Both the position numbers and the translations under genes were made by a program. Source: Deltaproteobacteria bacterium RIFOXYA12_FULL_58_15 (lineage in GTDB: Bacteria > Myxococcota > XYA12-FULL-58-9). From it: 40,760 bases of DNA. The notes under the pieces were generated by a model. The model ran no database searches. It was not told the DNA's origin and saw nothing but the letters and a program-made list of their open reading frames with translations. This document shows, piece after piece, positions 1 to 9,268 of the stretch (the stretch's first letter is position 1; every line of letters begins with the position of its first letter). The stretch covers positions 1 through 40,760 of the forward strand of contig MGST01000188.1 of NCBI GenBank assembly GCA_001798605.1, in the 5' to 3' direction.

Positions 1-690
1 TCTGGGCAGGCGCGGGAGGTCTTCGACGTAACCGGCGCTGGCGATACGGTCGTCGCCGTTTTCTCCTTGGGCCTCTTCGCGGGTGTGCCTCTCGGTCAAG
101 CGGCCCGTCTCGCGAATGCGGCAGCAGCGCTCGTTGTCGGCAAACTCGGTACGGCGGTGGTCGGGCGGGACGAGCTGGAAGGCGAGCTCAGCAAGGCTCG
201 CTCCACGGTGGTGAAGGTGGCCGCGCGAGATGAGGTGGTGCGTCGGGCGGCGAGCGCCCGTGCTGCGGGCAAGACGGTTGTCACCACCAACGGTTGTTTC
301 GACTTGTTGCATCCGGGACACGTCGCGTTCCTTGAGGCGGCCCGTTCCTTTGGGGATTTGCTAATTGTCGGAGTCAACTCCGACGCGTCCGTGGCGCGTC
401 TCAAGGGGCCGACGCGGCCTTTGTTGGATGAAAAGAGCCGAGCGCGAATGCTCGCGGCGTTTGCATGCGTGGACTTGGTGGTGGTGTTTGATGAATTGGA
501 TCCAACCGCACTGGTGGAGGCAGTTCGCCCGGATGTCCACGTCAAGGGGGCCGACTATCGTTTGGAGGAGATCATCGAGCGGGCCGCGGTGGAGGCGCAT
601 GGGGGGCGGGTTGAGCTCGTTGCTGTGGTCCCCAATTGGTCGACCACGCGCCTCTTGGAAACCATCGCCAGGATGGGGGATGGTGAATGA
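1..690 (+). CDS. hldE: Bifunctional heptose kinase/ADP-heptose synthase HldE, 5'-truncated
   Basis: The reading frame is open from base 1, so the gene starts outside the window. The first residues hold the PfkB-family signature (DVTGAGDT, about residues 9-16), which is the end of the D-glycero-beta-D-manno-heptose-7-phosphate kinase domain. After a short linker comes the nucleotidyltransferase domain, with [12 protein letters not shown] carrying the HxGH motif, then VGVNSD, and VKGADY near the end. Both halves in one frame identify the bifunctional form, which phosphorylates the heptose and then adds AMP to make ADP-heptose for lipopolysaccharide core. The stop overlaps the next start in an ATGA, so it is translationally coupled to galT. 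The family call is firm; only the upstream kinase part cannot be examined. Confidence 0.95.
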   Translation, partial: SGQAREVFDVTGAGDTVVAVFSLGLFAGVPLGQAARLANAAAALVVGKLGTAVVGRDELEGELSKARSTVVKVAARDEVVRRAASARAAGKTVVTTNGCFDLLHPGHVAFLEAARSFGDLLIVGVNSDASVARLKGPTRPLLDEKSRARMLAAFACVDLVVVFDELDPTALVEAVRPDVHVKGADYRLEEIIERAAVEAHGGRVELVAVVPNWSTTRLLETIARMGDGE

Positions 691-1697
691 CCCAACTCAG
701 ACGGGATCCGATTCGCGGTCATTGGAGCATCATCGCACCAGGGCGGACGCGGCGACCCGATGAGTACGATGTGAAGGTCATCAAGCCAACCTTGGAAGGA
801 CAATGCCCATTCTGCCCCGGCAATGAGGGCATGACTCCGCTCGAGATAGACAGCGTTCGTCCTTCCCCCTCCGAGCCTGACTCTCCAGGATGGGCCGTGC
901 GGGTTGTGCCCAACCAGTATCCGGCGATAGGCGCACAGGACGAACGACATGACACGATCCCTGCCTCTGAGCTTTTTCGTGTACGCGATGGTGTTGGCGC
1001 GCACGAGATTGTCATAGCCACACCCGAACATGGCCGTCGTGCTTCTCAATTTGGTGTCGACCAATGGGACAAGGTCCTGGCGGCCTGTCAGTACAGACTG
1101 CAGGAACTAGCCCGAGATCGTCACGTCAAGCAGGTCATGCTATTTCAAAATCACGGGGCCGGGGCTGGTGCGTCACGTGCGCATGCGCATTTCCAGATTC
1201 TGGCGTTGCCGATGGTTTCAACTGCCCTCGCGCACGAAGTTCTCAACGGCCGCAGCTATTTCAATCGCAAAGAATGTTGTCTCTTCTGCGACGTTCTCAA
1301 GAGTGAACTCGGGTTTGGCGTTCGTGTGGTGAGCGAGGATGACGCTTTTGTGACCTTGGCACCGTGGGCCTCACGAGTGCCCTACGAGTTATGCATCATG
1401 CCGCGTTCCCATCGCGCGTCATTTCTCGATATCGGTGCGCCGGAGCGACACAGGCTTGCGAGACATTTGCGTGACATATTGCACCGCCTCGAAAAGCTCT
1501 TCGGCGAGCTGCCATACAATTGGGTGCTGCACTCGGTGCCGGTTCGCGAGCACAATCCGCGAATCTTTCATTGGCATATCGAGGTGATACCGCGGTTGGG
1601 GCAAATGGGCGGTTATGAGTTGGGGAGCGGTGGGTACATCAATTCGACCACTCCGGAGGCTGCCGCCGAGGACCTTAGGTCTCTCGCCGGTGATTGA
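687..1697 (+). CDS. galT: Galactose-1-phosphate uridylyltransferase (GalT-type)
   Basis: A 336-residue protein of the HIT-superfamily GalT branch. It would transfer a nucleotidyl group between a UDP-sugar and a hexose-1-phosphate. Visible features are the metal-site pair C40/C43 (CPFCPGNE), the active-site triad motif H166-A-H168-F-Q170, which is the GalT HxHxQ rather than the HxHxH of ordinary HIT hydrolases, a second cysteine pair (CLFC) near residue 196, and the closing [10 protein letters not shown] segment. Length is normal for bacterial GalT. It starts inside the last codon of hldE (ATGA) and its 3' end touches the next gene, so the three look like one transcript. Next to hldE the true substrate may be another activated sugar used for envelope polymers rather than galactose; this is inference. 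Confidence 0.9.
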   Translation: MTQLRRDPIRGHWSIIAPGRTRRPDEYDVKVIKPTLEGQCPFCPGNEGMTPLEIDSVRPSPSEPDSPGWAVRVVPNQYPAIGAQDERHDTIPASELFRVRDGVGAHEIVIATPEHGRRASQFGVDQWDKVLAACQYRLQELARDRHVKQVMLFQNHGAGAGASRAHAHFQILALPMVSTALAHEVLNGRSYFNRKECCLFCDVLKSELGFGVRVVSEDDAFVTLAPWASRVPYELCIMPRSHRASFLDIGAPERHRLARHLRDILHRLEKLFGELPYNWVLHSVPVREHNPRIFHWHIEVIPRLGQMGGYELGSGGYINSTTPEAAAEDLRSLAGD

Positions 1698-2085
1698 ACC
1701 CGTGGCATCGAGAAAACACGCACCGAAAAAGCAGACGTTCTACGCCGCCGTTTGGCAGCTGGTGCGAAAGGTTCCCCGTGGGAAGGTTGTGACTTACGGT
1801 CAAGTTGCCACCTGGCTCGGTAGCCCGCGTGCTGCAAGGGCTGTGGGCTACGCCATGTTCAATGTTCAAGATGCCGATGTGCCATGGCAACGGGTCGTCA
1901 ATTTCAAGGGTGAGATCTCCATTGGTGGGCACCAACATCGGCCCGATCTGCAACGCAAGCTCCTCGAGGCCGAGGGTGTGGAACTGGATGAACACGGCCA
2001 AATCAACCTTGAAAGATTTCGCTGGCAGGGCGACCCAAGCCTTTTTACCCGTGGTATTTTGATGAACCCATCCAACGGGCAATGA
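1690..2085 (+). CDS. Alkyltransferase-like protein (ATL), MGMT family without catalytic cysteine
   Basis: A protein of about 131 residues matching the C-terminal DNA-binding domain of O6-alkylguanine-DNA alkyltransferase. The Tyr-Gly-Gln-Val-Ala helix start (VTYGQVATWLG) and the arginine-finger segment ARAVGY are present. The active-site motif reads PWQRVV, where the MGMT cysteine (PCHRVV) is tryptophan (about W66). That replacement defines ATL proteins, which bind and flip alkylated guanine without removing the group and hand it to nucleotide excision repair. I chose GTG at 1690, overlapping galT by 8 bases; GTG at 1702 is the alternative. The frame also runs further upstream inside galT but that part lacks family similarity. 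A DNA repair gene at the end of a sugar operon is unexpected. Confidence 0.85.
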   Translation: MIEPVASRKHAPKKQTFYAAVWQLVRKVPRGKVVTYGQVATWLGSPRAARAVGYAMFNVQDADVPWQRVVNFKGEISIGGHQHRPDLQRKLLEAEGVELDEHGQINLERFRWQGDPSLFTRGILMNPSNGQ

Positions 2086-2263
2086 TGAGCAACAATACTC
2101 GGGCAACCCCTTCACAAGCCCCCATCAACTGTTCTATGTAACCGCCGGCCTGGGTGATTTTTTCGGCAGGCTTTGGGAATTTTTTCCTGGCGTCAGAGGT
2201 TGGGCGCACGGAAGAGCGCCACCTGGGCAACATCATTGTGCAGGAATAGCTTGGAGGACGAGT

Positions 2264-3235
2264 ATGAGCGACTCAGCTTCGAGACTGATGGTGGAGGCAC
2301 GCTCGTTGCGCAAGGACTATGGCGCAACGCGAGCAGTCGACAACATTTCTTTTAAGGTCTCCCGCGGTGAAATCGTTGGATTTCTCGGGCCCAACGGTGC
2401 GGGCAAGACCACGACAATGAAGATGATTACGGGTTTTCTCAAGCCCACCGACGGCAACACCTTTGTCGGCGATATCAACGTGCAATTGGACCCACTGGCG
2501 GCACAACGCCGGTTGGGTTACCTGCCTGAGAGTGCACCGCTGTACAACGACATGATGGTTGCCGACTTCGTCCGATTCATCGCGGAGCTTCGGGGTGTCA
2601 CGGACAGCAAACGCTTGGCGACGATTTGTGACCGTTGTGGGCTTGGCGGGGTTCTCGGCAAAGACATCGGTCATCTGTCCAAGGGCTTTCGCCAGCGTGT
2701 CGGTCTAGCGCAAGCGATGGTGCACGATCCCGATTTGCTGATCCTCGATGAACCGACGAGTGGTCTCGACCCCAATCAGATCGTGGAGATTCGCGAGCTC
2801 ATCAAGGAGCTTGGGCGGGAGAAGACCGTCATTCTATCGACCCACATTCTTCCTGAGGTGCAGGCCACCTGTGACCGCATCATCATCGTCAACGACGGTC
2901 GCATCGTCGCCGACGACACCACCCAGCACCTGACGGCCGCCAGGGAGGGCGCTGTCGTTCGGGTGGTGGTCAAGCCGAAGAACGGCACCGACTCCGCCCG
3001 TGTACGTGGCATTTTCTCTGATTTGCCTGGCGTTCGTGGCGTTGACCCAGCCGATGGTGAGGGTGCCGGTACCTTTGGTTTTACGCTGCGCGCTGAGGGC
3101 AACCGCGATCCGCGCGAAGCGGTGTTTGCCTCGGCGGTGACCCATGACCTGATCATCTTAGACATGCACCGGGAGAGTGTTTCACTTGAGGACACCTTCC
3201 GTCGCCTGACGCGCAAGGAGGGGCCCAATGCATAA
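2264..3235 (+). CDS. ABC transporter ATP-binding protein, GldA-like
   Basis: A 323-residue ATPase subunit. The Walker A is GPNGAGKTTT, the signature loop is LSKGFRQRVGLAQA (a variant of LSGGQ), and Walker B is LLILDEPTSGLDPNQ, followed by the switch histidine in STHIL. The extra C-terminal segment of about 100 residues is typical of GldA/NatA-type ATPases that pair with ABC-2 permeases. A strong ribosome site (GGAGGACG at 2253) precedes the ATG. The following permease gene overlaps its end by 8 bases. With the next three genes it forms the Gld-type cassette known for gliding motility in Bacteroidota, but also widespread in non-gliders where the cargo is unknown. The substrate here cannot be read from the sequence. 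Confidence 0.93.
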   Translation: MSDSASRLMVEARSLRKDYGATRAVDNISFKVSRGEIVGFLGPNGAGKTTTMKMITGFLKPTDGNTFVGDINVQLDPLAAQRRLGYLPESAPLYNDMMVADFVRFIAELRGVTDSKRLATICDRCGLGGVLGKDIGHLSKGFRQRVGLAQAMVHDPDLLILDEPTSGLDPNQIVEIRELIKELGREKTVILSTHILPEVQATCDRIIIVNDGRIVADDTTQHLTAAREGAVVRVVVKPKNGTDSARVRGIFSDLPGVRGVDPADGEGAGTFGFTLRAEGNRDPREAVFASAVTHDLIILDMHRESVSLEDTFRRLTRKEGPNA

Positions 3236-3947
3236 CACTCTGACGATTGCCAAGCGGGAGTTGCAGAGCTACTTCAACTCGCCGATAGCCTACATAGTCA
3301 TTGTCGCTTTCCTCGGTGTTGCTGGTTGGATGTATTTCAGCTCCCTGTTTTTGATAGGGCGCGCCGATATGCGCACTTTTTTCCAGCCGTCGCCGTTTTC
3401 GCCCTCGATGTTGTTGGTGATCATCGCGCCAGCGTTGACGATGCGGCTGATCGCTGAAGAGCGCAAGAGTGGTACCATTGAGCTGCTTACGACTCTGCCG
3501 ATTCGCGACACCGACGTCATTGTTGGCAAGTTCCTCGCAGCTCTGGGCCTGATTGGCCTGGCGCTCGGTTTGACCCTTTTCTACCCGATCAGCGTCTCAT
3601 CAATAGGCTCGCTCGATTGGGGCCCAGTGCTCTCCGGTTATCTTGGAATGTTCCTTTTCTCGGCTGCGCTGCTTGGTGTCGGAATTTTGTGCTCGACCTT
3701 CACCGACAACCAGATAGTTGCCTTCATTGTCGGATTCCTCATCTGTGCAGCTCTCTATTTCGTCTTCTGGTTGCCAGTCTTCATGCCCGATCTGATCAAG
3801 GATTTTGTCCACTTCATGTCGGTGAGCTTCCACCTCGACAACATGGCACGCGGCGTCGTCGACTCCCGCGATATCTTCTACTACCTGACGCTCACCGGCG
3901 GCACCCTCTATTTGGCGGTGTTCTCGTTGGGCCGGCAGCACGCGTGA
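3228..3947 (+). CDS. ABC-2 type permease, GldF-like
   Basis: A 239-residue inner-membrane protein with about six hydrophobic segments. It begins with the typical MHNTLTIAKRELQSYFNSP amphipathic entry helix and has the conserved RLIAEERKSGTIELLTTLPI segment of ABC-2 permeases, which contacts the ATPase. The length is the short GldF size. It overlaps the ATPase gene and sits 10 bases before the GldG-like gene, so the three are almost certainly co-translated. It would form the membrane channel of the transporter. The specificity is unknown. Confidence 0.9.
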   Translation: MHNTLTIAKRELQSYFNSPIAYIVIVAFLGVAGWMYFSSLFLIGRADMRTFFQPSPFSPSMLLVIIAPALTMRLIAEERKSGTIELLTTLPIRDTDVIVGKFLAALGLIGLALGLTLFYPISVSSIGSLDWGPVLSGYLGMFLFSAALLGVGILCSTFTDNQIVAFIVGFLICAALYFVFWLPVFMPDLIKDFVHFMSVSFHLDNMARGVVDSRDIFYYLTLTGGTLYLAVFSLGRQHA

Positions 3948-3957
3948 GGAGAAAGTC

Positions 3958-5625
3958 ATGACTACAATCAAGAAGAACAGCGCCGATCAATCGGTTCGTT
4001 TGATTGCCATCATTGGTATCCTGATCTTTGCCAACATTCTTGGCATCAGCTGGTTCGCTCGGGTTGATATGACCGGCGACAACCAATTCACACTCAATCG
4101 TGCGAGCAAGCGCATCGTCAGCGACCTCAAGGATCCGGTTACGGTGAAGGCCTACTTCACGGACAACCTGCCGCCGCCGTATTCCAACAACCGCCGTTAC
4201 GTTAAGGATTTGCTCGACGAGTACTACGCTGCGAGCGACGGTAAATTCCGTTACGAGTTCATCGACCCGAAGGCGGAGGAGACCGAAGAGGACAAAGAAA
4301 AGAAGAAAGAGGTCAAACACGACATTTTTGGCCGTGCGGTGCGTGAGGCAACCAGCATTGAGCGAGAGCTGCGCACCTTGGGCATTCAAGAGGTCAACGT
4401 TCAGGTACTCGAGGACGACCGCCGTGAGACCCAGCGCGCCTACATGGGTCTCGCCATCAATTACGGCGATGCCTCAGAGGTGATCCCCTTGGTACAGGAT
4501 ACCAGCAACCTCGAGTACAACATCACTGTTCGCGTGCGCAAGCTGGTGCGCGAGAGCCCACCGAAGATTGCCTTTGTCACCACCCTACCGGAGTCGGAAT
4601 TGCAGGAAGAGTACGGCCGACTCTACGGCATGCTCGGTCAGGAATACGAAGTGTCGGTGGTCAATCCCGAAGGCGAGGCCGATATTGCCGACGACATTGA
4701 TGTCGCGATTGTAATCAATGGCGCGTCGGAGTTCAGTGACAAAGCGGCAGCCGCCATTGACCGATACGTGCAGAAGGGGCGTTCCGCAGCGTTTTTGCTC
4801 GACGCTGTCAAACCCGACTTCCAAACAATGGCGGCCGAGGAACGAGCATCGGGTCTCTCTGGCCTGCTCGGAGCCTACGGCGTGAAGATTGGTGCGGGTT
4901 TGGTTCTCGACAAGGTATGCGCCACCATCTCGGTGTCACAGCGTATCGGTCCGTTAACGATTCCGCAGCCGGTCTCCTATCCATTCATGCCGCTGCCCGC
5001 CAGTCTCGATCCTGATCATCCATTGACTCGGGGTCTCGCGCAGGTGGCTTTCCCATTCGTGTCGCCTTTGGAGTTGGCTGTTCCCGAGAGCAGCGAAGTG
5101 GTGGGGCAGGTGTTGGTGCGCTCCTCCGCCGAGAGTTATGTGCACTCACCTCCGTATGACCTCAATCCGATGCGACAGTGGCGCAAGGATGAGCTGGAAG
5201 AGAAAAACGGTATTCCCCTGGTGATCAGCCTCTCCGGACCCTTGAGCACCAAGAAAGCTCCGGCCGCTGACAATATCATGGTACCGTCAAACGAAGAGAC
5301 AACGTCGAGCAACTCGCGGGTGTTGGTCATTGGCGGATCCTCGGTTGCGAGCAATCAGTTTATGTCAAAGACCAATGAGACCTTCGTGCTCAATCTCATG
5401 GACTGGTTGCTCCTCGACGAGGATCTTTTGGCCGTTCGCTCTCGCGGATTGGCGGCGGCACCTCTGGGCGGTGTCAATGAGGAAGGGCAGCCGGAAGAAC
5501 TCTCCGATGGTGTTCGTTTGACCGTGCGCTACGCGAATGTCGTGGGTGTGCCCCTTGCGTTTATTGCTTTCGGCATCATTCGTTGGCGCATGCGTGAGTC
5601 GCGGCGCAAGAGCGTCACGCTCTAG
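3958..5625 (+). CDS. GldG-like ABC transporter auxiliary protein
   Basis: A 555-residue protein of the ABC_transp_aux/GldG type. It has one membrane helix near the N-terminus (about residues 14-34), a large extracytoplasmic region containing TLNRASKRIVSDLKDPVTVKAYF (the typical opening of this family, split here across a longer segment), and a final membrane helix near residues 530-546 followed by a basic tail. A charged stretch rich in E, D and K around residues 100-120 is probably exposed. It is thought in GldG systems to be the non-ATPase partner that links the transporter to periplasmic components; no enzymatic motif is visible. RBS GAGGAGAAAG lies just before the ATG. Confidence 0.85.
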   Translation: MTTIKKNSADQSVRLIAIIGILIFANILGISWFARVDMTGDNQFTLNRASKRIVSDLKDPVTVKAYFTDNLPPPYSNNRRYVKDLLDEYYAASDGKFRYEFIDPKAEETEEDKEKKKEVKHDIFGRAVREATSIERELRTLGIQEVNVQVLEDDRRETQRAYMGLAINYGDASEVIPLVQDTSNLEYNITVRVRKLVRESPPKIAFVTTLPESELQEEYGRLYGMLGQEYEVSVVNPEGEADIADDIDVAIVINGASEFSDKAAAAIDRYVQKGRSAAFLLDAVKPDFQTMAAEERASGLSGLLGAYGVKIGAGLVLDKVCATISVSQRIGPLTIPQPVSYPFMPLPASLDPDHPLTRGLAQVAFPFVSPLELAVPESSEVVGQVLVRSSAESYVHSPPYDLNPMRQWRKDELEEKNGIPLVISLSGPLSTKKAPAADNIMVPSNEETTSSNSRVLVIGGSSVASNQFMSKTNETFVLNLMDWLLLDEDLLAVRSRGLAAAPLGGVNEEGQPEELSDGVRLTVRYANVVGVPLAFIAFGIIRWRMRESRRKSVTL

Positions 5626-5706
5626 CTCGCATAGCAAGAGGAAGTATCCAAGAGACGGATTTCCGAACGCTCCCTGTCTCAGGGTGGGCGATCGATGGAG
5701 GATGAA

Positions 5707-7242
5707 ATGAACAAGAGCACCTTGATCGCGGTTGCGGTTCTGGGCCTTCTGGTGGTTGGCGTCATCTGGAACCAGCGTCGTGCCCCTGAGCGCGGAATCA
5801 CACGCGTGACTTTCGCCGATCTCGACGTCGCCTCAGTCGACCGGATCGAGGTTTCCGGCAAGAACGCCGTCAAACTCAACAAAGACGGGAAACTCTGGAA
5901 GGTTGAATCCGGCAAGGAAGCCGATGCCAATGCGGTCACGCGCTTGGTCGAGGCGGTTCCGAAGATTGTTTCCACCGATTTGACAACCACCGACAGTGAA
6001 AAGTTTTCTGAGCTCGAGGTGGACGACGAAAAGGGCACCCGGGTGCAGGTTTATGCTGGGAAAAAGGAGCTGGCCGACTTTGTCGTAGGTAAGAGCGGTA
6101 AGGGCGGCGGCTCCCATGTGCGAGTGGGCGACGAGGTCTACACCGTCAAAGGAGTCTACTCGTCGACGTTCTCGCGAGAAGCATCATCTTGGCTTGAACG
6201 AAAACTGTTTGCCGACAAAGTCGCAGACGTCAACAGGGTGGAGATTGCTCGCCATGGTGAGGCCCCTTACACCTTGGTCAAGACCGACGGTAAGTGGGCC
6301 CTCGCAGATGCGAGTGTCTTGCCCGCAGGCTTCCGTTTTGACTCGGACGGTGCCAACTCCTTGGTCTCCGCATTGGTCAACGCCCGTGCCAAGGACATTC
6401 TCGACGCCGACCCCGGTGTTGAGACCACCAAGCTCGACGAAACAGTCGACACCTTTGCTTTTGACGCCAATGAAGGAGAGGGGGATGCGAAGACAACGGT
6501 GCGGCGCGAGGTCAAAGTGGGTACCGCTCTCGAGGACAAGTCCGTTTACGCGCGTGTGAGCGGCAAAACAGACATCATCACCTTGGCCGAGCATACCGTG
6601 AAAAGCCTACGCAAGGTGCCAACCGATTTCCGTGACCTCGAAATCATCGAGCTCGACAAGGAGAAGGTCTCGGAGATCTCTATCGTCGACGGCAGCACCC
6701 GCTTGACCCTGGAGAAGCAGGGCGCAGAGTGGAAGGTCGCCAATTCCAGCGCGAAGATCCCTGAGGACTTTGTTCTCGATCCCACCGCGGTGATTCGTCG
6801 CCTCTCAGGCATGGCGAACGCCCGAGCCACCAAGGTTGCCGAGGGTGTTACAAAGAGCGCTGCGGGTTTGAGCCGGCCACTCGCGACGGTGACCGCCAAG
6901 CTCGACGATGGAAGCAAGGTAACGCTGGCGTTCGGCAAGGCAGTCAAAGATGAAGACCGCGACATGATCTACGTGAGCGGCAATATCGATGACGCCGTCT
7001 ATCTCGCGACCGAGTGGACGCGCAAGAATCTCGCAGGCGGCCTCGATTCATTCAAGAAGACTGAAGCGCCAGCGGGTGGCATGGATGGTATGGGCGGCAT
7101 GCCCAACCTCGATCCCGAGACGTTGAAGAATCTCCCCCCCGATGTTCGGGCAAGCCTGATGCAGCAGTTGCAGCAGAAGCAGCAACAACAACAACTAATG
7201 GAGAACCTGCAACGCCAACAGGCGAAAAAGGGGGCCGAGTAG
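5707..7242 (+). CDS. DUF4340 domain protein, exported/membrane-anchored
   Basis: About 511 residues. GGAGG at 5697-5701 lies five bases before ATG 5707, so I prefer this over the in-frame ATG at 5695, which overlaps that site. After a single N-terminal membrane helix (about residues 5-20) come repeated beta-rich segments of DUF4340 type, for example DRIEVSGKNAVKLNKDGKLWKV and two later similar blocks near residues 190 and 330. The C-terminus is unlike the rest: a Gly/Met-rich stretch (GGMDGMGGMPN) and then a glutamine-rich tail (QQLQQKQQQQQ). DUF4340 proteins regularly follow gldG-like genes and probably work with that transporter in the periplasm. The exact role is not known. Confidence 0.85.
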   Translation: MNKSTLIAVAVLGLLVVGVIWNQRRAPERGITRVTFADLDVASVDRIEVSGKNAVKLNKDGKLWKVESGKEADANAVTRLVEAVPKIVSTDLTTTDSEKFSELEVDDEKGTRVQVYAGKKELADFVVGKSGKGGGSHVRVGDEVYTVKGVYSSTFSREASSWLERKLFADKVADVNRVEIARHGEAPYTLVKTDGKWALADASVLPAGFRFDSDGANSLVSALVNARAKDILDADPGVETTKLDETVDTFAFDANEGEGDAKTTVRREVKVGTALEDKSVYARVSGKTDIITLAEHTVKSLRKVPTDFRDLEIIELDKEKVSEISIVDGSTRLTLEKQGAEWKVANSSAKIPEDFVLDPTAVIRRLSGMANARATKVAEGVTKSAAGLSRPLATVTAKLDDGSKVTLAFGKAVKDEDRDMIYVSGNIDDAVYLATEWTRKNLAGGLDSFKKTEAPAGGMDGMGGMPNLDPETLKNLPPDVRASLMQQLQQKQQQQQLMENLQRQQAKKGAE

Positions 7243-7413
7243 CAGCAAAGAGAACAAAGGCCGCAGGCGTTGCCAAGGTATCCCTGACGGTGCTATTTGG
7301 TTACTGCATGTGCACCCAAGAGAATGGGTGTTGAGTTCAATCCGCTGCGCGGCTCGGTGTGAGTCCTGCGAGCGACCCGGCCAATGTCGGCGATTATTGG
7401 AGAGGACGATTCG
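7243..7413 (+). promoter_or_regulatory. metK leader region with predicted hairpins
   Basis: The 171 bases between the DUF4340 gene and metK hold at least two clean hairpins. The first is GCACCCA / TGGGTGT (7312-7318 with 7325-7331, loop AGAGAA, one G-U pair). The second is CCGC-TGC-GCGG (7342-7352), followed directly by CTCG/CGAG (7353-7356 with 7369-7372). This could be a 5' untranslated regulatory RNA for metK. I could not match it to the SAM-I, SAM-II or SAM/SAH riboswitch consensus from memory, so the riboswitch idea is only a possibility. Confidence 0.3.
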
Positions 7414-8571
7414 ATGCAGCGAGACTTTGTGTTCACCTCTGAGTCTGTGACTGAAGGACACCCAGACAAGATTGCAGACCAGATCTCTGACGGTATTCTC
7501 GACGCTATCTTGAGCAAGGACCCGGCAGGTCGTGTTGCGTGCGAAACCTTGGTGAAGACGGGTATGGCGGTTATCGCCGGTGAGATCTCCACAGAGTGCT
7601 ATGTCGACATGCCCGACATTGTGCGCGCCACCATCAGGGACATCGGTTACACGTCCTCGGCGATGGGTTTTGATTGGGAGACTTGCGCTGTGCTGACTGC
7701 AATCGAAAAACAGTCCCCCGACATTGCCATGGGTGTGGATGAAGACAAAGAGAAGGAGCAGGGCGCTGGCGACCAGGGCATGATGTTTGGTTATGCCTGT
7801 GATGAAACAGAGGAGCTGATGCCGGCACCGATTACCTATGCGCACAAGCTCACCCGTAGGCTCGCCGAGGTTCGCAAAAGCGGCAAGTTGCCGTTTCTGC
7901 GCCCGGACGGCAAGAGTCAGGTGACGTTCGAGTACAAAAACGGCAAACCGGTGGCGGTCAACACCGTGCTGATTTCCGCCCAGCACTCGGAAGAAGTGAG
8001 CATCAAGGATCTGACAGCCGGGGTTATCGACGAGGTGATGAAGCCGGTGATTCCCGAGAGCCTGCGGACTCATGACATCCGCTACCTCGTCAATCCAACC
8101 GGCCGATTTGTCATTGGCGGGCCTCAGGGTGACGCGGGGGTGACGGGGCGCAAGATCATTGTCGACACCTATGGCGGCATGGGTCGTCACGGTGGCGGTG
8201 CATTTTCTGGCAAGGATCCGAGCAAGGTCGATCGCAGCGCTGCGTACTTCGCCCGTTACATAGCCAAGAACATCGTTGCCGCTGGATTGGCAAGTCGTTG
8301 CGAGGTGCAGCTCGCCTATGCCATTGGAGTGGCCGAGCCCGTGTCCGTCATGGTGGAAACGTTCGGCACCAGCAAGGTGCCGGAGACGAAGATCGAAGCG
8401 GCCGTGCGTGAGGAGTTCTCTGCCAAGCCTGCGGCGATCATTAAGCGTCTCGATTTGCTCAAGCCCATCTACCGACAGACTGCTGCCTACGGACATTTTG
8501 GCCGCAAGGAGGCCGGTTTCACCTGGGAGCGAACTGACGCCGCCGAGCGACTCAAGGCGCTCGTCAAGTGA
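7414..8571 (+). CDS. metK: S-adenosylmethionine synthetase
   Basis: A 385-residue methionine adenosyltransferase that makes S-adenosylmethionine from methionine and ATP. The N-terminus [17 protein letters not shown] is the family hallmark (His of the ATP site), followed by [12 protein letters not shown] and the P-loop-like [16 protein letters not shown], which binds phosphate. Length is standard. The upstream in-frame ATG at 7384 is rejected because GGAGAGGA at 7399-7406 sits correctly before ATG 7414 and the family starts there. The gene follows a structured leader. The active methyl cycle partners such as ahcY are not in the window. Confidence 0.97.
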   Translation: MQRDFVFTSESVTEGHPDKIADQISDGILDAILSKDPAGRVACETLVKTGMAVIAGEISTECYVDMPDIVRATIRDIGYTSSAMGFDWETCAVLTAIEKQSPDIAMGVDEDKEKEQGAGDQGMMFGYACDETEELMPAPITYAHKLTRRLAEVRKSGKLPFLRPDGKSQVTFEYKNGKPVAVNTVLISAQHSEEVSIKDLTAGVIDEVMKPVIPESLRTHDIRYLVNPTGRFVIGGPQGDAGVTGRKIIVDTYGGMGRHGGGAFSGKDPSKVDRSAAYFARYIAKNIVAAGLASRCEVQLAYAIGVAEPVSVMVETFGTSKVPETKIEAAVREEFSAKPAAIIKRLDLLKPIYRQTAAYGHFGRKEAGFTWERTDAAERLKALVK

Positions 8572-8612
8572 CGTCATAATAGCGTCGGAACGCGCCGCAG
8601 ACACGGTGTCTG

Positions 8613-9182
8613 GTGAACCGAGAACAGGTCCTTAAGAAATTGGCTCATCACGAGCCGTTCCCGTTGCCCGGGGGCAGCGCGCAGAGGGCGTCAGTCCTTG
8701 TGCCCCTTCGACCGGGTCCGAACGGCGCTGACGACATTGAAGTTGTCCTCACCCGTCGTGTTGAACATCCGGCCGACCCCCACTCGGGGCAAGTGTCTTT
8801 TCCCGGTGGGCGAGAAGAAGCCGGCGACATGAACCGCGAAGCTACGGCCCTGCGGGAGGCGGAGGAGGAACTTCGCATTCCAGCGGATCGGGTGCGGATT
8901 GTCGGCCACCTGGATGAGATGCTGACCATCACTGGCTATCACGTGGTTCCCGTGATTGGTTGGATCGCACGCGAGATTGAGCTCGTCCCCAATCCGGATG
9001 AGGTGGCTCGGGTATTCACCGTTTCCCTTGCCGAGTTGCTATTGGAGGAGCGGTGGGAGCGGCGCATTCACGCGTGGCGTGGTAATGAGGTGCTGGTGTG
9101 GCACTTCCCCCACGATGGCGAGGATGTTTGGGGTGCGACTGCATTCATGCTGCGAGGAATGGTGGAGTTGCTTCGTGATTGA
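8613..9182 (+). CDS. Nudix hydrolase, CoA pyrophosphatase (NudL/YeaB-like)
   Basis: A protein of about 189 residues. The Nudix box runs GGREEAGDMNREATALREAEEEL, with REAEEEL as the metal-binding REUXEE core. Directly upstream is VLTRRVEHPADPHSGQVSFPGG, which matches the LLT(K/R)R..(H)xGQVxFPGG NuCoA signature of coenzyme A pyrophosphatases (UPF0035). These hydrolyse CoA and derivatives to 4'-phosphopantetheine and 3',5'-ADP. The GTG start at 8613 has no strong ribosome site, so the start is the least certain part. It follows metK by 41 bases and may be cotranscribed. Confidence 0.88.
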   Translation: MNREQVLKKLAHHEPFPLPGGSAQRASVLVPLRPGPNGADDIEVVLTRRVEHPADPHSGQVSFPGGREEAGDMNREATALREAEEELRIPADRVRIVGHLDEMLTITGYHVVPVIGWIAREIELVPNPDEVARVFTVSLAELLLEERWERRIHAWRGNEVLVWHFPHDGEDVWGATAFMLRGMVELLRD

Positions 9183-9268
9183 GCTTTCGGTTTGGCCAAC
9201 GCGGCGTGTGGCGGCTGTCAGAGCGACGGGTGGAGTGGATGCGATGGAAATGGTAGGGTCCACATTTC

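Noticed and set aside
7243-7413. Known SAM riboswitch
   Set aside because: I could not align it with SAM-I, SAM-II or SAM/SAH consensus, so only an unnamed structured leader is reported.
7195-8604. A 469-residue open frame on the minus strand opposite metK
   Set aside because: It is antisense to the whole of an unmistakable metK, has no family features, and is full of His and Arg as expected from reversed GC-rich codons.
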